Source: Candidatus Nomurabacteria bacterium RIFCSPLOWO2_01_FULL_39_17
Lineage (GTDB): Bacteria > Patescibacteriota > Minisyncoccia > Phycocordibacterales > UBA9973
Length of the DNA: 7,488 bases
NCBI GenBank assembly: GCA_001785805.1
Contig: MFUU01000018.1
Span: 21,209 to 28,696, forward strand
Direction of reading: 5' to 3'
The stretch's first letter is position 1; the number at the start of each line of letters is the position of its first letter. The notes beneath the pieces were generated by a model. The model did no database searches, was not told the DNA's origin, and was given only the letters and a program-made list of their open reading frames with translations. This document shows positions 1-4,474 of this stretch, piece by piece. The position numbers and the translations under genes are program-made.

Positions 1-125
1 GCCCCCTCTCTTTTCCATGAATTAAAATGAAAAACAAAAATATAAATTTAAATAATTATTTCTTCAGCCGTAGTCTTCTAGGGCTGATATTTGCGCTGTA
101 AAAATTTAAAAATAAATTACAACCC

Positions 126-155
126 AAAAATGAGCCTTCGAGAGGGCTCATTTTT
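126..155 (+). terminator. Rho-independent terminator, bidirectional form
   Basis: AAAAATGAGCC (126-136) pairs perfectly with GGCTCATTTTT (145-155), giving an 11-bp stem with an 8-nt loop. The A-run on one side and the T-run on the other let it work in both directions. It insulates the aspS operon from whatever lies to the left. Confidence 0.85.
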
Positions 156-160
156 GTTCT

Positions 161-190
161 TTGACAACTGAATAGAAGGCTTCATACACT
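161..190 (+). promoter_or_regulatory. Candidate distal promoter for the aspS operon
   Basis: A consensus -35 box TTGACA (161-166) sits 18 nt before TACACT (185-190, four of six matches to TATAAT), just downstream of the terminator. Transcription would start near 197, leaving a leader of roughly 135 nt before aspS. The -10 box is weak, so this is less certain than the promoter at 295-324. Confidence 0.45.
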
Positions 191-294
191 CCGATGCTGA
201 ACGTTTCGTCAACCCATATGATCTACCCAACACCGAAAGCGAGGTAGTAAATATAAAAAATGATTAATGCATCAAAAATTTTTAAAAATTTACT

Positions 295-324
295 TTGCTA
301 AAATCTACTACGGGGTGCTATAAT
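295..324 (+). promoter_or_regulatory. Proximal aspS promoter, extended -10, leaderless type
   Basis: TTGCTA (295-300) and a perfect TATAAT (319-324) are separated by 18 nt, and TG at 316-317 gives an extended -10 (TGnTATAAT). The expected transcription start (about 331-333) falls at or just before the GTG at 334. The mRNA would have almost no 5' UTR, and no Shine-Dalgarno sequence is present. Confidence 0.7.
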
Positions 325-333
325 ATTTTTACT

Positions 334-1683
334 GTGAAAGATAGAATATATATTAAAGATTTAAAAGAACATGTCGGTAAGGAAGTCACTATCGCCGGAT
401 GGGTAAATGTCAGGCGAAACCAAGGAAAAATGGTATTTTTCGATATGCGGGATATGACTGGTAGAGTGCAATGTGTGGCTTTGCCGAGCCATGCAGATAT
501 GATAGAGCAAACGAAAGAAATTCGACTCGAATGGGTCTTGAAAATCAGAGGCCTCGTGAATAAGCGCCCGGATAAAAATATAAACGCAGAAATGGTAAAC
601 GGCGATATTGAATTAGAAATCTTAAAAATAGAAATATTATCGGAAGCTGCTCCGCTTCCTTTCGATATGTCGCTAGATGGATATAATTTAGAATTGACTG
701 CCGAACTTGACAACCGATCATTGATTTTAAGACAGCAGAAAGTTCAAGCGATTTTTAAAGTTCAAGAAACGATAATAGACTCCTTCAGGGAGTTTATGAA
801 GAAAAATATGTTTTTTGAATTTCAGGCGCCGGTAATTACTCCGGCGACTGCGGAGGGCGGGGCAGAGGTATTTCAGGTGAACTATTTTGATAAAAAGGCG
901 TATCTCACGCAGTCTCCGCAACTTTATAAACAAATCGTGGTGTCTGCATTTGAAAGGTGTTTTTCGGTAAATAAAATATTCCGAGCTGAGCCATCTTCGA
1001 CGACCAGACACCTTACCGAAATAGTTTCTCTTGACGCAGAAATGAGTTTTATAGATTCTTGGACCGACGTTCGGGACATGGCAGAAGAAACAGTTAGGTT
1101 TATATTAAAACAAGTGGAGAAAAAAAATGGAGAACATTTGAAGCTTTTAAACGCTACTGTTCCAGTGATGCTCTCAAAAACTCCAACCCTAACATTACGA
1201 GAAGTTCAGCAGAAAATTTTCGAGAGGTTCGACCGTGATGTAAGAGGAGATAAAGATACTAATCCGCAGGATGAGCGAGAAATTTGCGAAATTATAAAAG
1301 AAGAAACCGGTTCTGACTTCGTGTTCGTTTATGGTTACCCCACTCGCAAAAAGCCTTTCTATGTTTATCCTAACGCGGAAGAACCAGAATACAATGAGGG
1401 AATGGATTTATTGTGCCGGGGAATAGAATGGCTCTCGGGCGGCAGAAGAATTAATGATTATAATCAATTAATGAAACATGTAGAAATTTGGAAAATGGAT
1501 CCGGAAAAAATTAAAATGTTTATGGAAGCATTTAAATACGGAGTTCCACCCGAAGGCGGTTTTGCCCTTGGCGCTGAACGCATGACCATGCAGTTATTGG
1601 GACTCAAAAATATCCGCGAGGCCGCAATGTTTCCGCGCGACATGAATAGAATTGACGAAAGACTCGGAAATGAAGGATACTAG
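334..1683 (+). CDS. aspS: Aspartyl-tRNA synthetase, archaeal/eukaryotic-type (class II)
   Basis: This cytoplasmic enzyme charges tRNA-Asp (possibly also tRNA-Asn) with aspartate. Numbered from the GTG start it has 449 residues. An N-terminal OB-fold anticodon-binding domain covers about 1-105, with AGWVNVRR at 21-28. The class II catalytic domain follows: motif 1 with PVITP at 166-170, the amino-acid-binding QSPQLYKQ at 193-200, motif 2 with FRAEP at 216-220 and TRHLTEI at 224-230, and motif 3 with GAER at 413-416 and FPRD near 433-436. The roughly 120-residue GAD insertion of bacterial AspRS (about 590 residues) is absent, so it belongs to the short archaeal-type group, which includes enzymes that also charge tRNA-Asn. 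An in-frame TTG at 295 would place the start inside the -35 box and add 13 residues unlike the family. The GTG at 334 gives the expected beginning (V-K-D-R-I-Y-I-K-D-L). It is first in an operon with the riboflavin kinase and permease genes. Confidence 0.95.
   Translation: MKDRIYIKDLKEHVGKEVTIAGWVNVRRNQGKMVFFDMRDMTGRVQCVALPSHADMIEQTKEIRLEWVLKIRGLVNKRPDKNINAEMVNGDIELEILKIEILSEAAPLPFDMSLDGYNLELTAELDNRSLILRQQKVQAIFKVQETIIDSFREFMKKNMFFEFQAPVITPATAEGGAEVFQVNYFDKKAYLTQSPQLYKQIVVSAFERCFSVNKIFRAEPSSTTRHLTEIVSLDAEMSFIDSWTDVRDMAEETVRFILKQVEKKNGEHLKLLNATVPVMLSKTPTLTLREVQQKIFERFDRDVRGDKDTNPQDEREICEIIKEETGSDFVFVYGYPTRKKPFYVYPNAEEPEYNEGMDLLCRGIEWLSGGRRINDYNQLMKHVEIWKMDPEKIKMFMEAFKYGVPPEGGFALGAERMTMQLLGLKNIREAAMFPRDMNRIDERLGNEGY
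1673..1677 (+). promoter_or_regulatory. Shine-Dalgarno site of the riboflavin kinase gene
   Basis: AAGGA lies inside the last codons of aspS, 9 nt before the ATG at 1687. It contrasts with the first genes of transcription units in this window, which lack such a site. Confidence 0.65.
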
Positions 1684-1686
1684 GCA

Positions 1687-2016
1687 ATGAATTACATAAT
1701 TTCTGGAAAGGTGATACGAGGCGACGGCTACGGCAAAAAAATCGGCTTCCCGACGGTAAATTTAGAAACTGCTATGAAAGAATTTCCACCGGAAGGAATA
1801 TATTCTGGTGTTGTAATGTTAAATAATCTAGAATACCGCGTCGGAATTGTAGTGGGACCAGGAAAAAAAATAGAAGCACATTTAATGGGGTATAATGGAG
1901 ACGCTTATGGTAAACAAGTTAGTCTTCAAATAAATAAATTTTTAAGAGAATATAAAAAGTTTGATACTGAAGAAGAATTAAAAGAGCAAATTAAAAAAGA
2001 TTTAAAACAATGCTAA
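1687..2016 (+). CDS. Stand-alone riboflavin kinase (RibF C-terminal domain only)
   Basis: It phosphorylates riboflavin with ATP to give FMN in the cytoplasm. The 109 residues match the flavokinase domain that forms the C-terminal half of bacterial RibF. A glycine-rich start leads into IGFPTVNL (19-26, the PTxN nucleotide/metal motif). E63 in IEAHLMGYNGDAYGK (62-76) is the expected catalytic glutamate region. FLREYKKF (85-92) and EELKEQIKKD (96-105) form the typical tail. The N-terminal FAD synthetase (adenylyltransferase) half of RibF is missing, so the product should be FMN only. The domain is slightly shorter than the usual 120-130 residues because the segment usually reading G-x-R-P-T-F is shortened to VVGPGKK (55-61). 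It starts 3 nt after aspS behind a Shine-Dalgarno site, and its last 7 nt overlap the permease gene, implying co-transcription and coupled translation. Confidence 0.9.
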   Translation: MNYIISGKVIRGDGYGKKIGFPTVNLETAMKEFPPEGIYSGVVMLNNLEYRVGIVVGPGKKIEAHLMGYNGDAYGKQVSLQINKFLREYKKFDTEEELKEQIKKDLKQC

Positions 2017-2918
2017 AAGATTATTCAGGGCCATTATTTATCATAACTGCCGCATTTCTTTGGGCCTTTGACGGGCTTATCCGCCAGCACTTATATTCAC
2101 TTCCACCCATAACTATAATATTCTTCGAGCACTTGATCGGACTCATAATTTTGTCTCCATTCATTTTAAAATATGTTTTAGAAACCAAACTTGAGAAGCG
2201 TGAGTGGTGGCTCGTTATTCTTGTCGCTATTTTGAGCGGGCTTTTTGGCACACTTTGGTTCACAACAGCGCTTGGTAAAGTACAGTACATCACTATATCA
2301 GTGGTATTTCTTTTACAAAAGTTACAGCCAATCTTCGCTATCACCACAGCTGGAATTTTCCTAAAAGAACAGATGGATAAGCGTTATATTAAGTGGGCAA
2401 TTATCGCTATTGTTTCGGCTTATTTTGTGACATTTAAAGATGGATATGTGAACTGGGCTACCGGTAGTGGCACTGTAGTTGCCGCTTTATATGCCTTGGG
2501 CGCAGCATTTGCTTGGGGCTCTTCCACTACATTTTCTAAAATGCTTTTAGGGAAAGTGGACTTCAAAGTTAGCACTTTTTACAGATTTTTAATTACACTC
2601 ATTGTCGCCCTGCCTGTTTTATCCTTATTTGGTAAAACAAATAACGTTTTAGCTATACCAAACGCTTCACAATTTGGTTTTTTAACACTTATTGCTTTAT
2701 CTACCGGCATGGTGGCACTTTTGATTTACTATAGGGGATTAGCTAAGACTTCAGTACATATCTCCACTATTCTTGAACTTACATTTCCTTTTATTGCAAT
2801 AATACTTGATATGATAGTAAACAAAACCATGCTTTCATTGTCACAATGGGTAGCTGCTTTTGTGCTTGTGTTTAGTATTTATAAAATCGCTAAATTGCGA
2901 GAACTCGTTGAAATATAA
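2010..2918 (+). CDS. EamA-family (DMT superfamily) permease
   Basis: An inner-membrane metabolite transporter of 302 residues with about ten hydrophobic helices in two EamA repeats, roughly residues 8-142 and 155-294. The first repeat ends with the typical helix LLQKLQPIFA (101-110) followed by LKE (118-120). The equivalent position in the second repeat is ILELTFPFIA (254-263). No signal peptide is needed. The ATG overlaps the riboflavin kinase stop (ATGCTAA, 2010-2016), so translation is probably coupled; no separate Shine-Dalgarno is visible. The family carries varied substrates (amino acids, nucleotides, vitamins) and sequence alone does not set the substrate here. The gene overlap suggests riboflavin or another flavin precursor, which is inference. 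The last codons form the left arm of the inverted repeat at 2901-3016. Confidence 0.9.
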   Translation: MLKDYSGPLFIITAAFLWAFDGLIRQHLYSLPPITIIFFEHLIGLIILSPFILKYVLETKLEKREWWLVILVAILSGLFGTLWFTTALGKVQYITISVVFLLQKLQPIFAITTAGIFLKEQMDKRYIKWAIIAIVSAYFVTFKDGYVNWATGSGTVVAALYALGAAFAWGSSTTFSKMLLGKVDFKVSTFYRFLITLIVALPVLSLFGKTNNVLAIPNASQFGFLTLIALSTGMVALLIYYRGLAKTSVHISTILELTFPFIAIILDMIVNKTMLSLSQWVAAFVLVFSIYKIAKLRELVEI

Positions 2919-3016
2919 CTTTTCGCAGGGGTTTCGAGGCTGACGAACCGAGAACTTCAGGATTTTTTAAGCTTCAAAAAATCCGTACCGAAGAAAAGTT
3001 TATATTTCAAGAGTTT
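2901..3016. repeat. Large imperfect inverted repeat with two internal hairpins
   Basis: The arms are 2901-2924 and 2993-3016. They form 22 Watson-Crick pairs plus one G-U, broken only by single bulges at G2907 and T3001. Inside are a perfect 9-bp hairpin (GGATTTTTT 2960-2968 with AAAAAATCC 2976-2984) and a smaller one (GGTTTCG near 2930-2936 with CGAACC 2944-2949). The left arm includes the last codons and stop of the permease gene. The right arm ends just before the -10 box of the next gene. It could be a terminator-like 3' structure, a dispersed palindromic element (REP or MITE type) or an RNA element. It lacks a classical T-run right after the outer stem. Confidence 0.7.
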
Positions 3017-3017
3017 T

Positions 3018-3026
3018 TGCTATAAT
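3018..3026 (+). promoter_or_regulatory. Extended -10 promoter of the pterin dehydratase gene, leaderless type
   Basis: TGC followed by a perfect TATAAT (3021-3026) repeats the TGCTATAAT seen upstream of aspS. The ATG at 3033 lies 6 nt after it, so transcription should start at or within a base or two of the start codon. No clear -35 box is seen, as is common for extended -10 promoters; that position lies within the right arm of the inverted repeat. Confidence 0.65.
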
Positions 3027-3032
3027 TGCTAG

Positions 3033-3398
3033 ATGGATTTATTAAATAAAAAATGTATACCATGTGAAGGAAGGGGAGTTAAACCCTTTGATAAAATGCA
3101 AGCGGAAGATTATTTGACTCAAATTTCCGGCTGGACGCTAGAATGGGAACAAAACCCCGAAGTAGAGCAAGCTCACTACGGGGCAAGAATTTCTAAAGAA
3201 TATAAATTCAAAGATTTTATCGGGGCGGTAAATTTTATTAACCTAGTGGCTGATATTGCTGAAGAAGAAGGTCATCATCCGGATATAGAGATACATTACA
3301 ATAAAGTGAAACTAATACTCTGGACTCACGCCATCGGTGGACTCTCTGAAAACGACTTCATCCTCGCCGCTAAAATCGACGCGCATAATAAATTTTAA
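3033..3398 (+). CDS. phhB: Pterin-4a-carbinolamine dehydratase (PCD/DCoH family)
   Basis: Members dehydrate 4a-hydroxytetrahydrobiopterin in pterin recycling. The 121 residues carry the family signature: EEGHHPDI (78-85) with catalytic H81-H82-P83, then W97-x-H99 and the GGLSENDF segment (102-109). The family core begins near residue 22; ahead of it is an extra stretch with C8-x-x-C11 and a Gly/Pro turn. The ATG at 3033 sits right after a strong -10 box and no earlier in-frame start is attractive. No phenylalanine hydroxylase or pterin synthesis gene is in the window, so the physiological role is open; repair of a hydrated pterin or folate-like cofactor is one possibility. It faces the 98-residue minus-strand gene across a 139-nt spacer. 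Confidence 0.93.
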   Translation: MDLLNKKCIPCEGRGVKPFDKMQAEDYLTQISGWTLEWEQNPEVEQAHYGARISKEYKFKDFIGAVNFINLVADIAEEEGHHPDIEIHYNKVKLILWTHAIGGLSENDFILAAKIDAHNKF

Positions 3399-3443
3399 AT
3401 TTTATCTTCAAACATTTTAACCTCTATCTATTTTTTCCCATCT

Positions 3444-3461
3444 ACTTTAGTTAAGTAAAGT
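3444..3461. promoter_or_regulatory. Operator-like palindrome, copy 3 (orphan)
   Basis: ACTTTAG and GTAAAGT flank TTAA, giving 18 bp with six-base arms ACTTTA/TAAAGT and a further symmetric-looking centre. It has the same length and arms as the palindromes at 4291-4308 and 4348-4365. On the plus strand the right arm TAAAGT can be read as a -10 box 17 nt after a poor -35 (TTTTCC, 3433-3438), but no convincing ORF follows. Its centre TAGTTAA also occurs in the E. coli trp operator (recalled), which fits binding by a TrpR-type protein. Confidence 0.6.
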
Positions 3462-3500
3462 GGAGAAGAGATATTAAAAGAATTCAAATAAAAATAGTGA

Positions 3501-3536
3501 AGGGGCAAGTCGTTTTTCCAAACGAGCACTGCCCCT
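3501..3536 (-). terminator. Terminator of the 98-residue gene
   Basis: AGGGGCA (3501-3507) pairs with TGCCCCT (3530-3536). After an internal loop, CGTTT (3511-3515) pairs with AAACG (3520-3524). Read on the minus strand the stem begins one base after the TGA stop and is followed by a T-rich tail (TTCACTATTTTTATTT). The plus-strand side has no T-run, so it works mainly for the minus strand. Confidence 0.8.
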
Positions 3537-3537
3537 A

Positions 3538-3834
3538 TCATCTTCGGCCAATTCGATTGCCATGAACATCATGGTCAGAGCTGTAAGTCACCCCCGGTTC
3601 AGGGGTTGATTCAGGACGTCGAAAAATTCCAGCCCACTGCTCGCCAGAGGCCAAGCGACGCACACAGAACTCTTTTTCTTCTGCTGTGAGTTCTCGCTCG
3701 CTATTCACTTCTGCCTCTTTCCTGAACACCCAAATCCTAACCCTATCTTTCAGAGCCTTTTTACAGCCAGCTACGTTCTGTTCGCCGATTAGGGCAAGCA
3801 GGCCATCGAGCTGTACTGCTGAGCGGATTTTCAT
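3538..3834 (-). CDS. Unrecognised 98-residue hydrophilic protein
   Basis: I do not recognise this protein. It is hydrophilic with no signal peptide or membrane segment. The first part (residues 1-30) is mildly hydrophobic and could form helices, a basic/charged middle (KDRVRIWVFRKEAEV, 29-43) follows, then a helix-like segment beginning LTAEEKEF (49-56). The C-terminal 25 residues are rich in Pro, Ser, Asp and Arg and look disordered. Two Cys (about 24 and 57) are present. GC content is about 51%, clearly above the 30-42% counted in two lines of the permease gene, which may indicate transfer or different selection. The ATG is preceded by a purine-rich stretch (AAAGAGAAAAG); no good promoter was found between it and the terminator at 3876-3911. 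Being boxed by two terminators on its own strand supports a real, independently expressed gene. Confidence 0.65.
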   Translation of the reverse strand: MKIRSAVQLDGLLALIGEQNVAGCKKALKDRVRIWVFRKEAEVNSERELTAEEKEFCVRRLASGEQWAGIFRRPESTPEPGVTYSSDHDVHGNRIGRR

Positions 3835-3875
3835 CTTTTCTCTTTTTGAAAGAACTGTAAGTTTCGCAAACGCAA

Positions 3876-3911
3876 AACCCCTTCCTCAAGTAGACAACTG
3901 AGGAAGGGGTT
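3876..3911 (-). terminator. Terminator downstream of the TrpR-like regulator gene
   Basis: A perfect 13-bp stem (AACCCCTTCCTCA, 3876-3888, with TGAGGAAGGGGTT, 3899-3911) encloses a 10-nt loop. On the minus strand it ends in TTTT and lies 27 nt past the regulator's stop codon, separating it from the 98-residue gene. The T-rich flank on the plus strand could let it act both ways. Confidence 0.85.
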
Positions 3912-3938
3912 ATTTTCAAAAATTAATTAAATAAAAAA

Positions 3939-4280
3939 TTAGCTCAAATGCAACCCTTTCCTAAGTTGGGAAGAGTTGTGATGGTTTGATATGCGAGAAA
4001 GGATGAGGCGATATCCGCCGAGCGAACCCTTGAGCCATTTTGATATTCGTGCAATTGTCGTAGATGACAATCCGGTACTTTCAATAATCGCATTGTATTG
4101 TACATCACGTGAGAGTAGGGAAGCGGCTTCAAGCCTATTTGCGAATTCCTGTATCTCTCCTGCGGTCATTAAATCACGCAGAAAACGCTTGGCTTCATCG
4201 GCATTTTTAATCGCCAAAATACCTGCAACTAATTGCTTATTTCCTCTTGTATTCCAATCCACATTTTTACTATCTTTCAT
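3939..4280 (-). CDS. YerC/YecD-family TrpR-related transcriptional regulator
   Basis: A small all-helical DNA-binding protein of the Trp repressor fold, 113 residues from the ATG at 4280. The family core runs from about 27 to 92: FLRDLMTAGEI (33-43), NRLEAASLL (48-56), then a helix-turn-helix with YNAIIESTGLSSTTIARI (62-79) and the closing GGY (88-90). Aligned by eye to E. coli TrpR from memory, T39, R49, T75 and R78 match the ligand-site residues T44, R54, T81 and R84, while G85 and S88 are replaced by I79 and W82, so tryptophan binding is doubtful. An in-frame GTG at 4292 would add four residues but overlaps the -10 box; the ATG is preferred. It lies 10 nt after that -10 box and has no Shine-Dalgarno. 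The promoter is covered by a palindrome, indicating autoregulation. The tail after residue 95 (Asn/Ser/His/Lys-rich) looks disordered. Confidence 0.9.
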   Translation of the reverse strand: MKDSKNVDWNTRGNKQLVAGILAIKNADEAKRFLRDLMTAGEIQEFANRLEAASLLSRDVQYNAIIESTGLSSTTIARISKWLKGSLGGYRLILSRISNHHNSSQLRKGLHLS

Positions 4281-4288
4281 AATACTGT

Positions 4289-4319
4289 CCACTTTAGCAA
4301 ACTAAAGTGGGTTAGTCAA
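4289..4319 (-). promoter_or_regulatory. Regulator promoter with embedded operator, copy 1
   Basis: On the minus strand TTGACT (4319-4314) and TAAAGT (4296-4291) are spaced by 17 nt. The palindrome CCACTTTAG (4289-4297) and CTAAAGTGG (4302-4310) with CAAA between has perfect 9-bp arms and covers the -10 box and most of the spacer. Bound protein would block RNA polymerase, the classic layout for autorepression. The regulator ATG is at 4280. Confidence 0.75.
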
Positions 4320-4338
4320 GCATGCCCCGTACTAAATC

Positions 4339-4347
4339 TGTGGATAA
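4339..4347 (+). promoter_or_regulatory. Perfect DnaA box 1
   Basis: TGTGGATAA is the exact reverse complement of the consensus DnaA box TTATCCACA. It directly abuts the operator palindrome at 4348-4365. Confidence 0.6.
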
Positions 4348-4365
4348 ACTTTACTATACTAAAGT
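4348..4365. promoter_or_regulatory. Operator-like palindrome, copy 2
   Basis: Arms ACTTTA (4348-4353) and TAAAGT (4360-4365) flank CTATAC, giving the same 18-bp size as copies 1 and 3. Read on the minus strand, TTTACC (4376-4371) lies 17 nt before TAAAGT (4353-4348), so it may be a second, upstream promoter pointing toward the regulator gene. The 30 nt from 4348 to 4377 match the minus strand of the copy 3 region (3461-3432) at 26 positions. Confidence 0.65.
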
Positions 4366-4410
4366 AGATAGGTAAAAGATTTTGGTATGGGGTAAAGTGG
4401 CTAAAAGAGG

Positions 4411-4419
4411 TGTGGATAA
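4411..4419 (+). promoter_or_regulatory. Perfect DnaA box 2
   Basis: A second exact TGTGGATAA in the same orientation, 72 bp after the first. It is followed by CTTTAACTTATA, resembling the ACTTTACTATA that follows box 1, so the two boxes sit in a degenerate direct repeat of about 22 bp. An AT-rich run to about 4475 follows. Confidence 0.6.
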
Positions 4420-4435
4420 CTTTAACTTATATCGT

Positions 4436-4465
4436 TTGTGCAAGATTAATTTAATGTATTATAAT
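4436..4465 (+). promoter_or_regulatory. Promoter of the 112-residue gene, leaderless type
   Basis: A perfect TATAAT (4460-4465) lies 18 nt after a weak TTGTGC (4436-4441). The ATG at 4475 begins 9 nt after the -10 box, so the message should start at or next to the start codon, and no Shine-Dalgarno precedes it. Confidence 0.6.
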
Positions 4466-4474
4466 GTATATATT

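Larger units (their letters stand above)
1..333. other. Non-coding leader region upstream of aspS
   Basis: No convincing gene lies here. All three plus-strand frames close within the first 30 bases, so at most the tail of an upstream gene is present. On the minus strand an ATG at 18-16 opens a frame that runs off the left edge after six codons (M-E-K-R-G-G), too short to call. A weak hairpin (TCAGCC at 64-69 with GGCTGA at 82-87, extended by TAG/CTA inside) precedes the strong terminator at 126-155. From 156 to 333 there are two candidate promoters and an A/T-rich run near 249-292. Confidence 0.6.

Noticed and set aside
1..18. Start of a minus-strand gene at the left edge
   Set aside because: Only six codons are visible, without a Shine-Dalgarno or a clear promoter.
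194..247. 17-residue reading frame in the aspS leader
   Set aside because: No Shine-Dalgarno, no run of Asp codons as in an attenuation peptide, and length is within chance.
295..333. TTG start adding 13 residues to aspS
   Set aside because: It coincides with the -35 box of a strong promoter whose transcript starts near 331, and the extra residues do not fit the family N-terminus.
3686..3901. Plus-strand 71-residue frame opposite the 98-residue gene
   Set aside because: It runs through the terminator at 3876-3911 and lies antisense to a better supported frame.
163..3901. Shared 9-mer GACAACTGA at 163-171 and 3893-3901
   Set aside because: One copy is in a promoter spacer and the other in a terminator loop and stem; too short to be a meaningful repeat.
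4281..4292. GTG start four codons upstream of the regulator ATG
   Set aside because: It overlaps the -10 box and would lie upstream of the expected transcription start.
3991..4305. Plus-strand 104-residue frame opposite the TrpR-like gene
   Set aside because: Antisense shadow of a clearly recognised family.
4382..4474. N-terminal extension of the 112-residue gene from a TTG
   Set aside because: It contains a DnaA box and the TATAAT promoter, and the translated extension does not look like protein-coding sequence.
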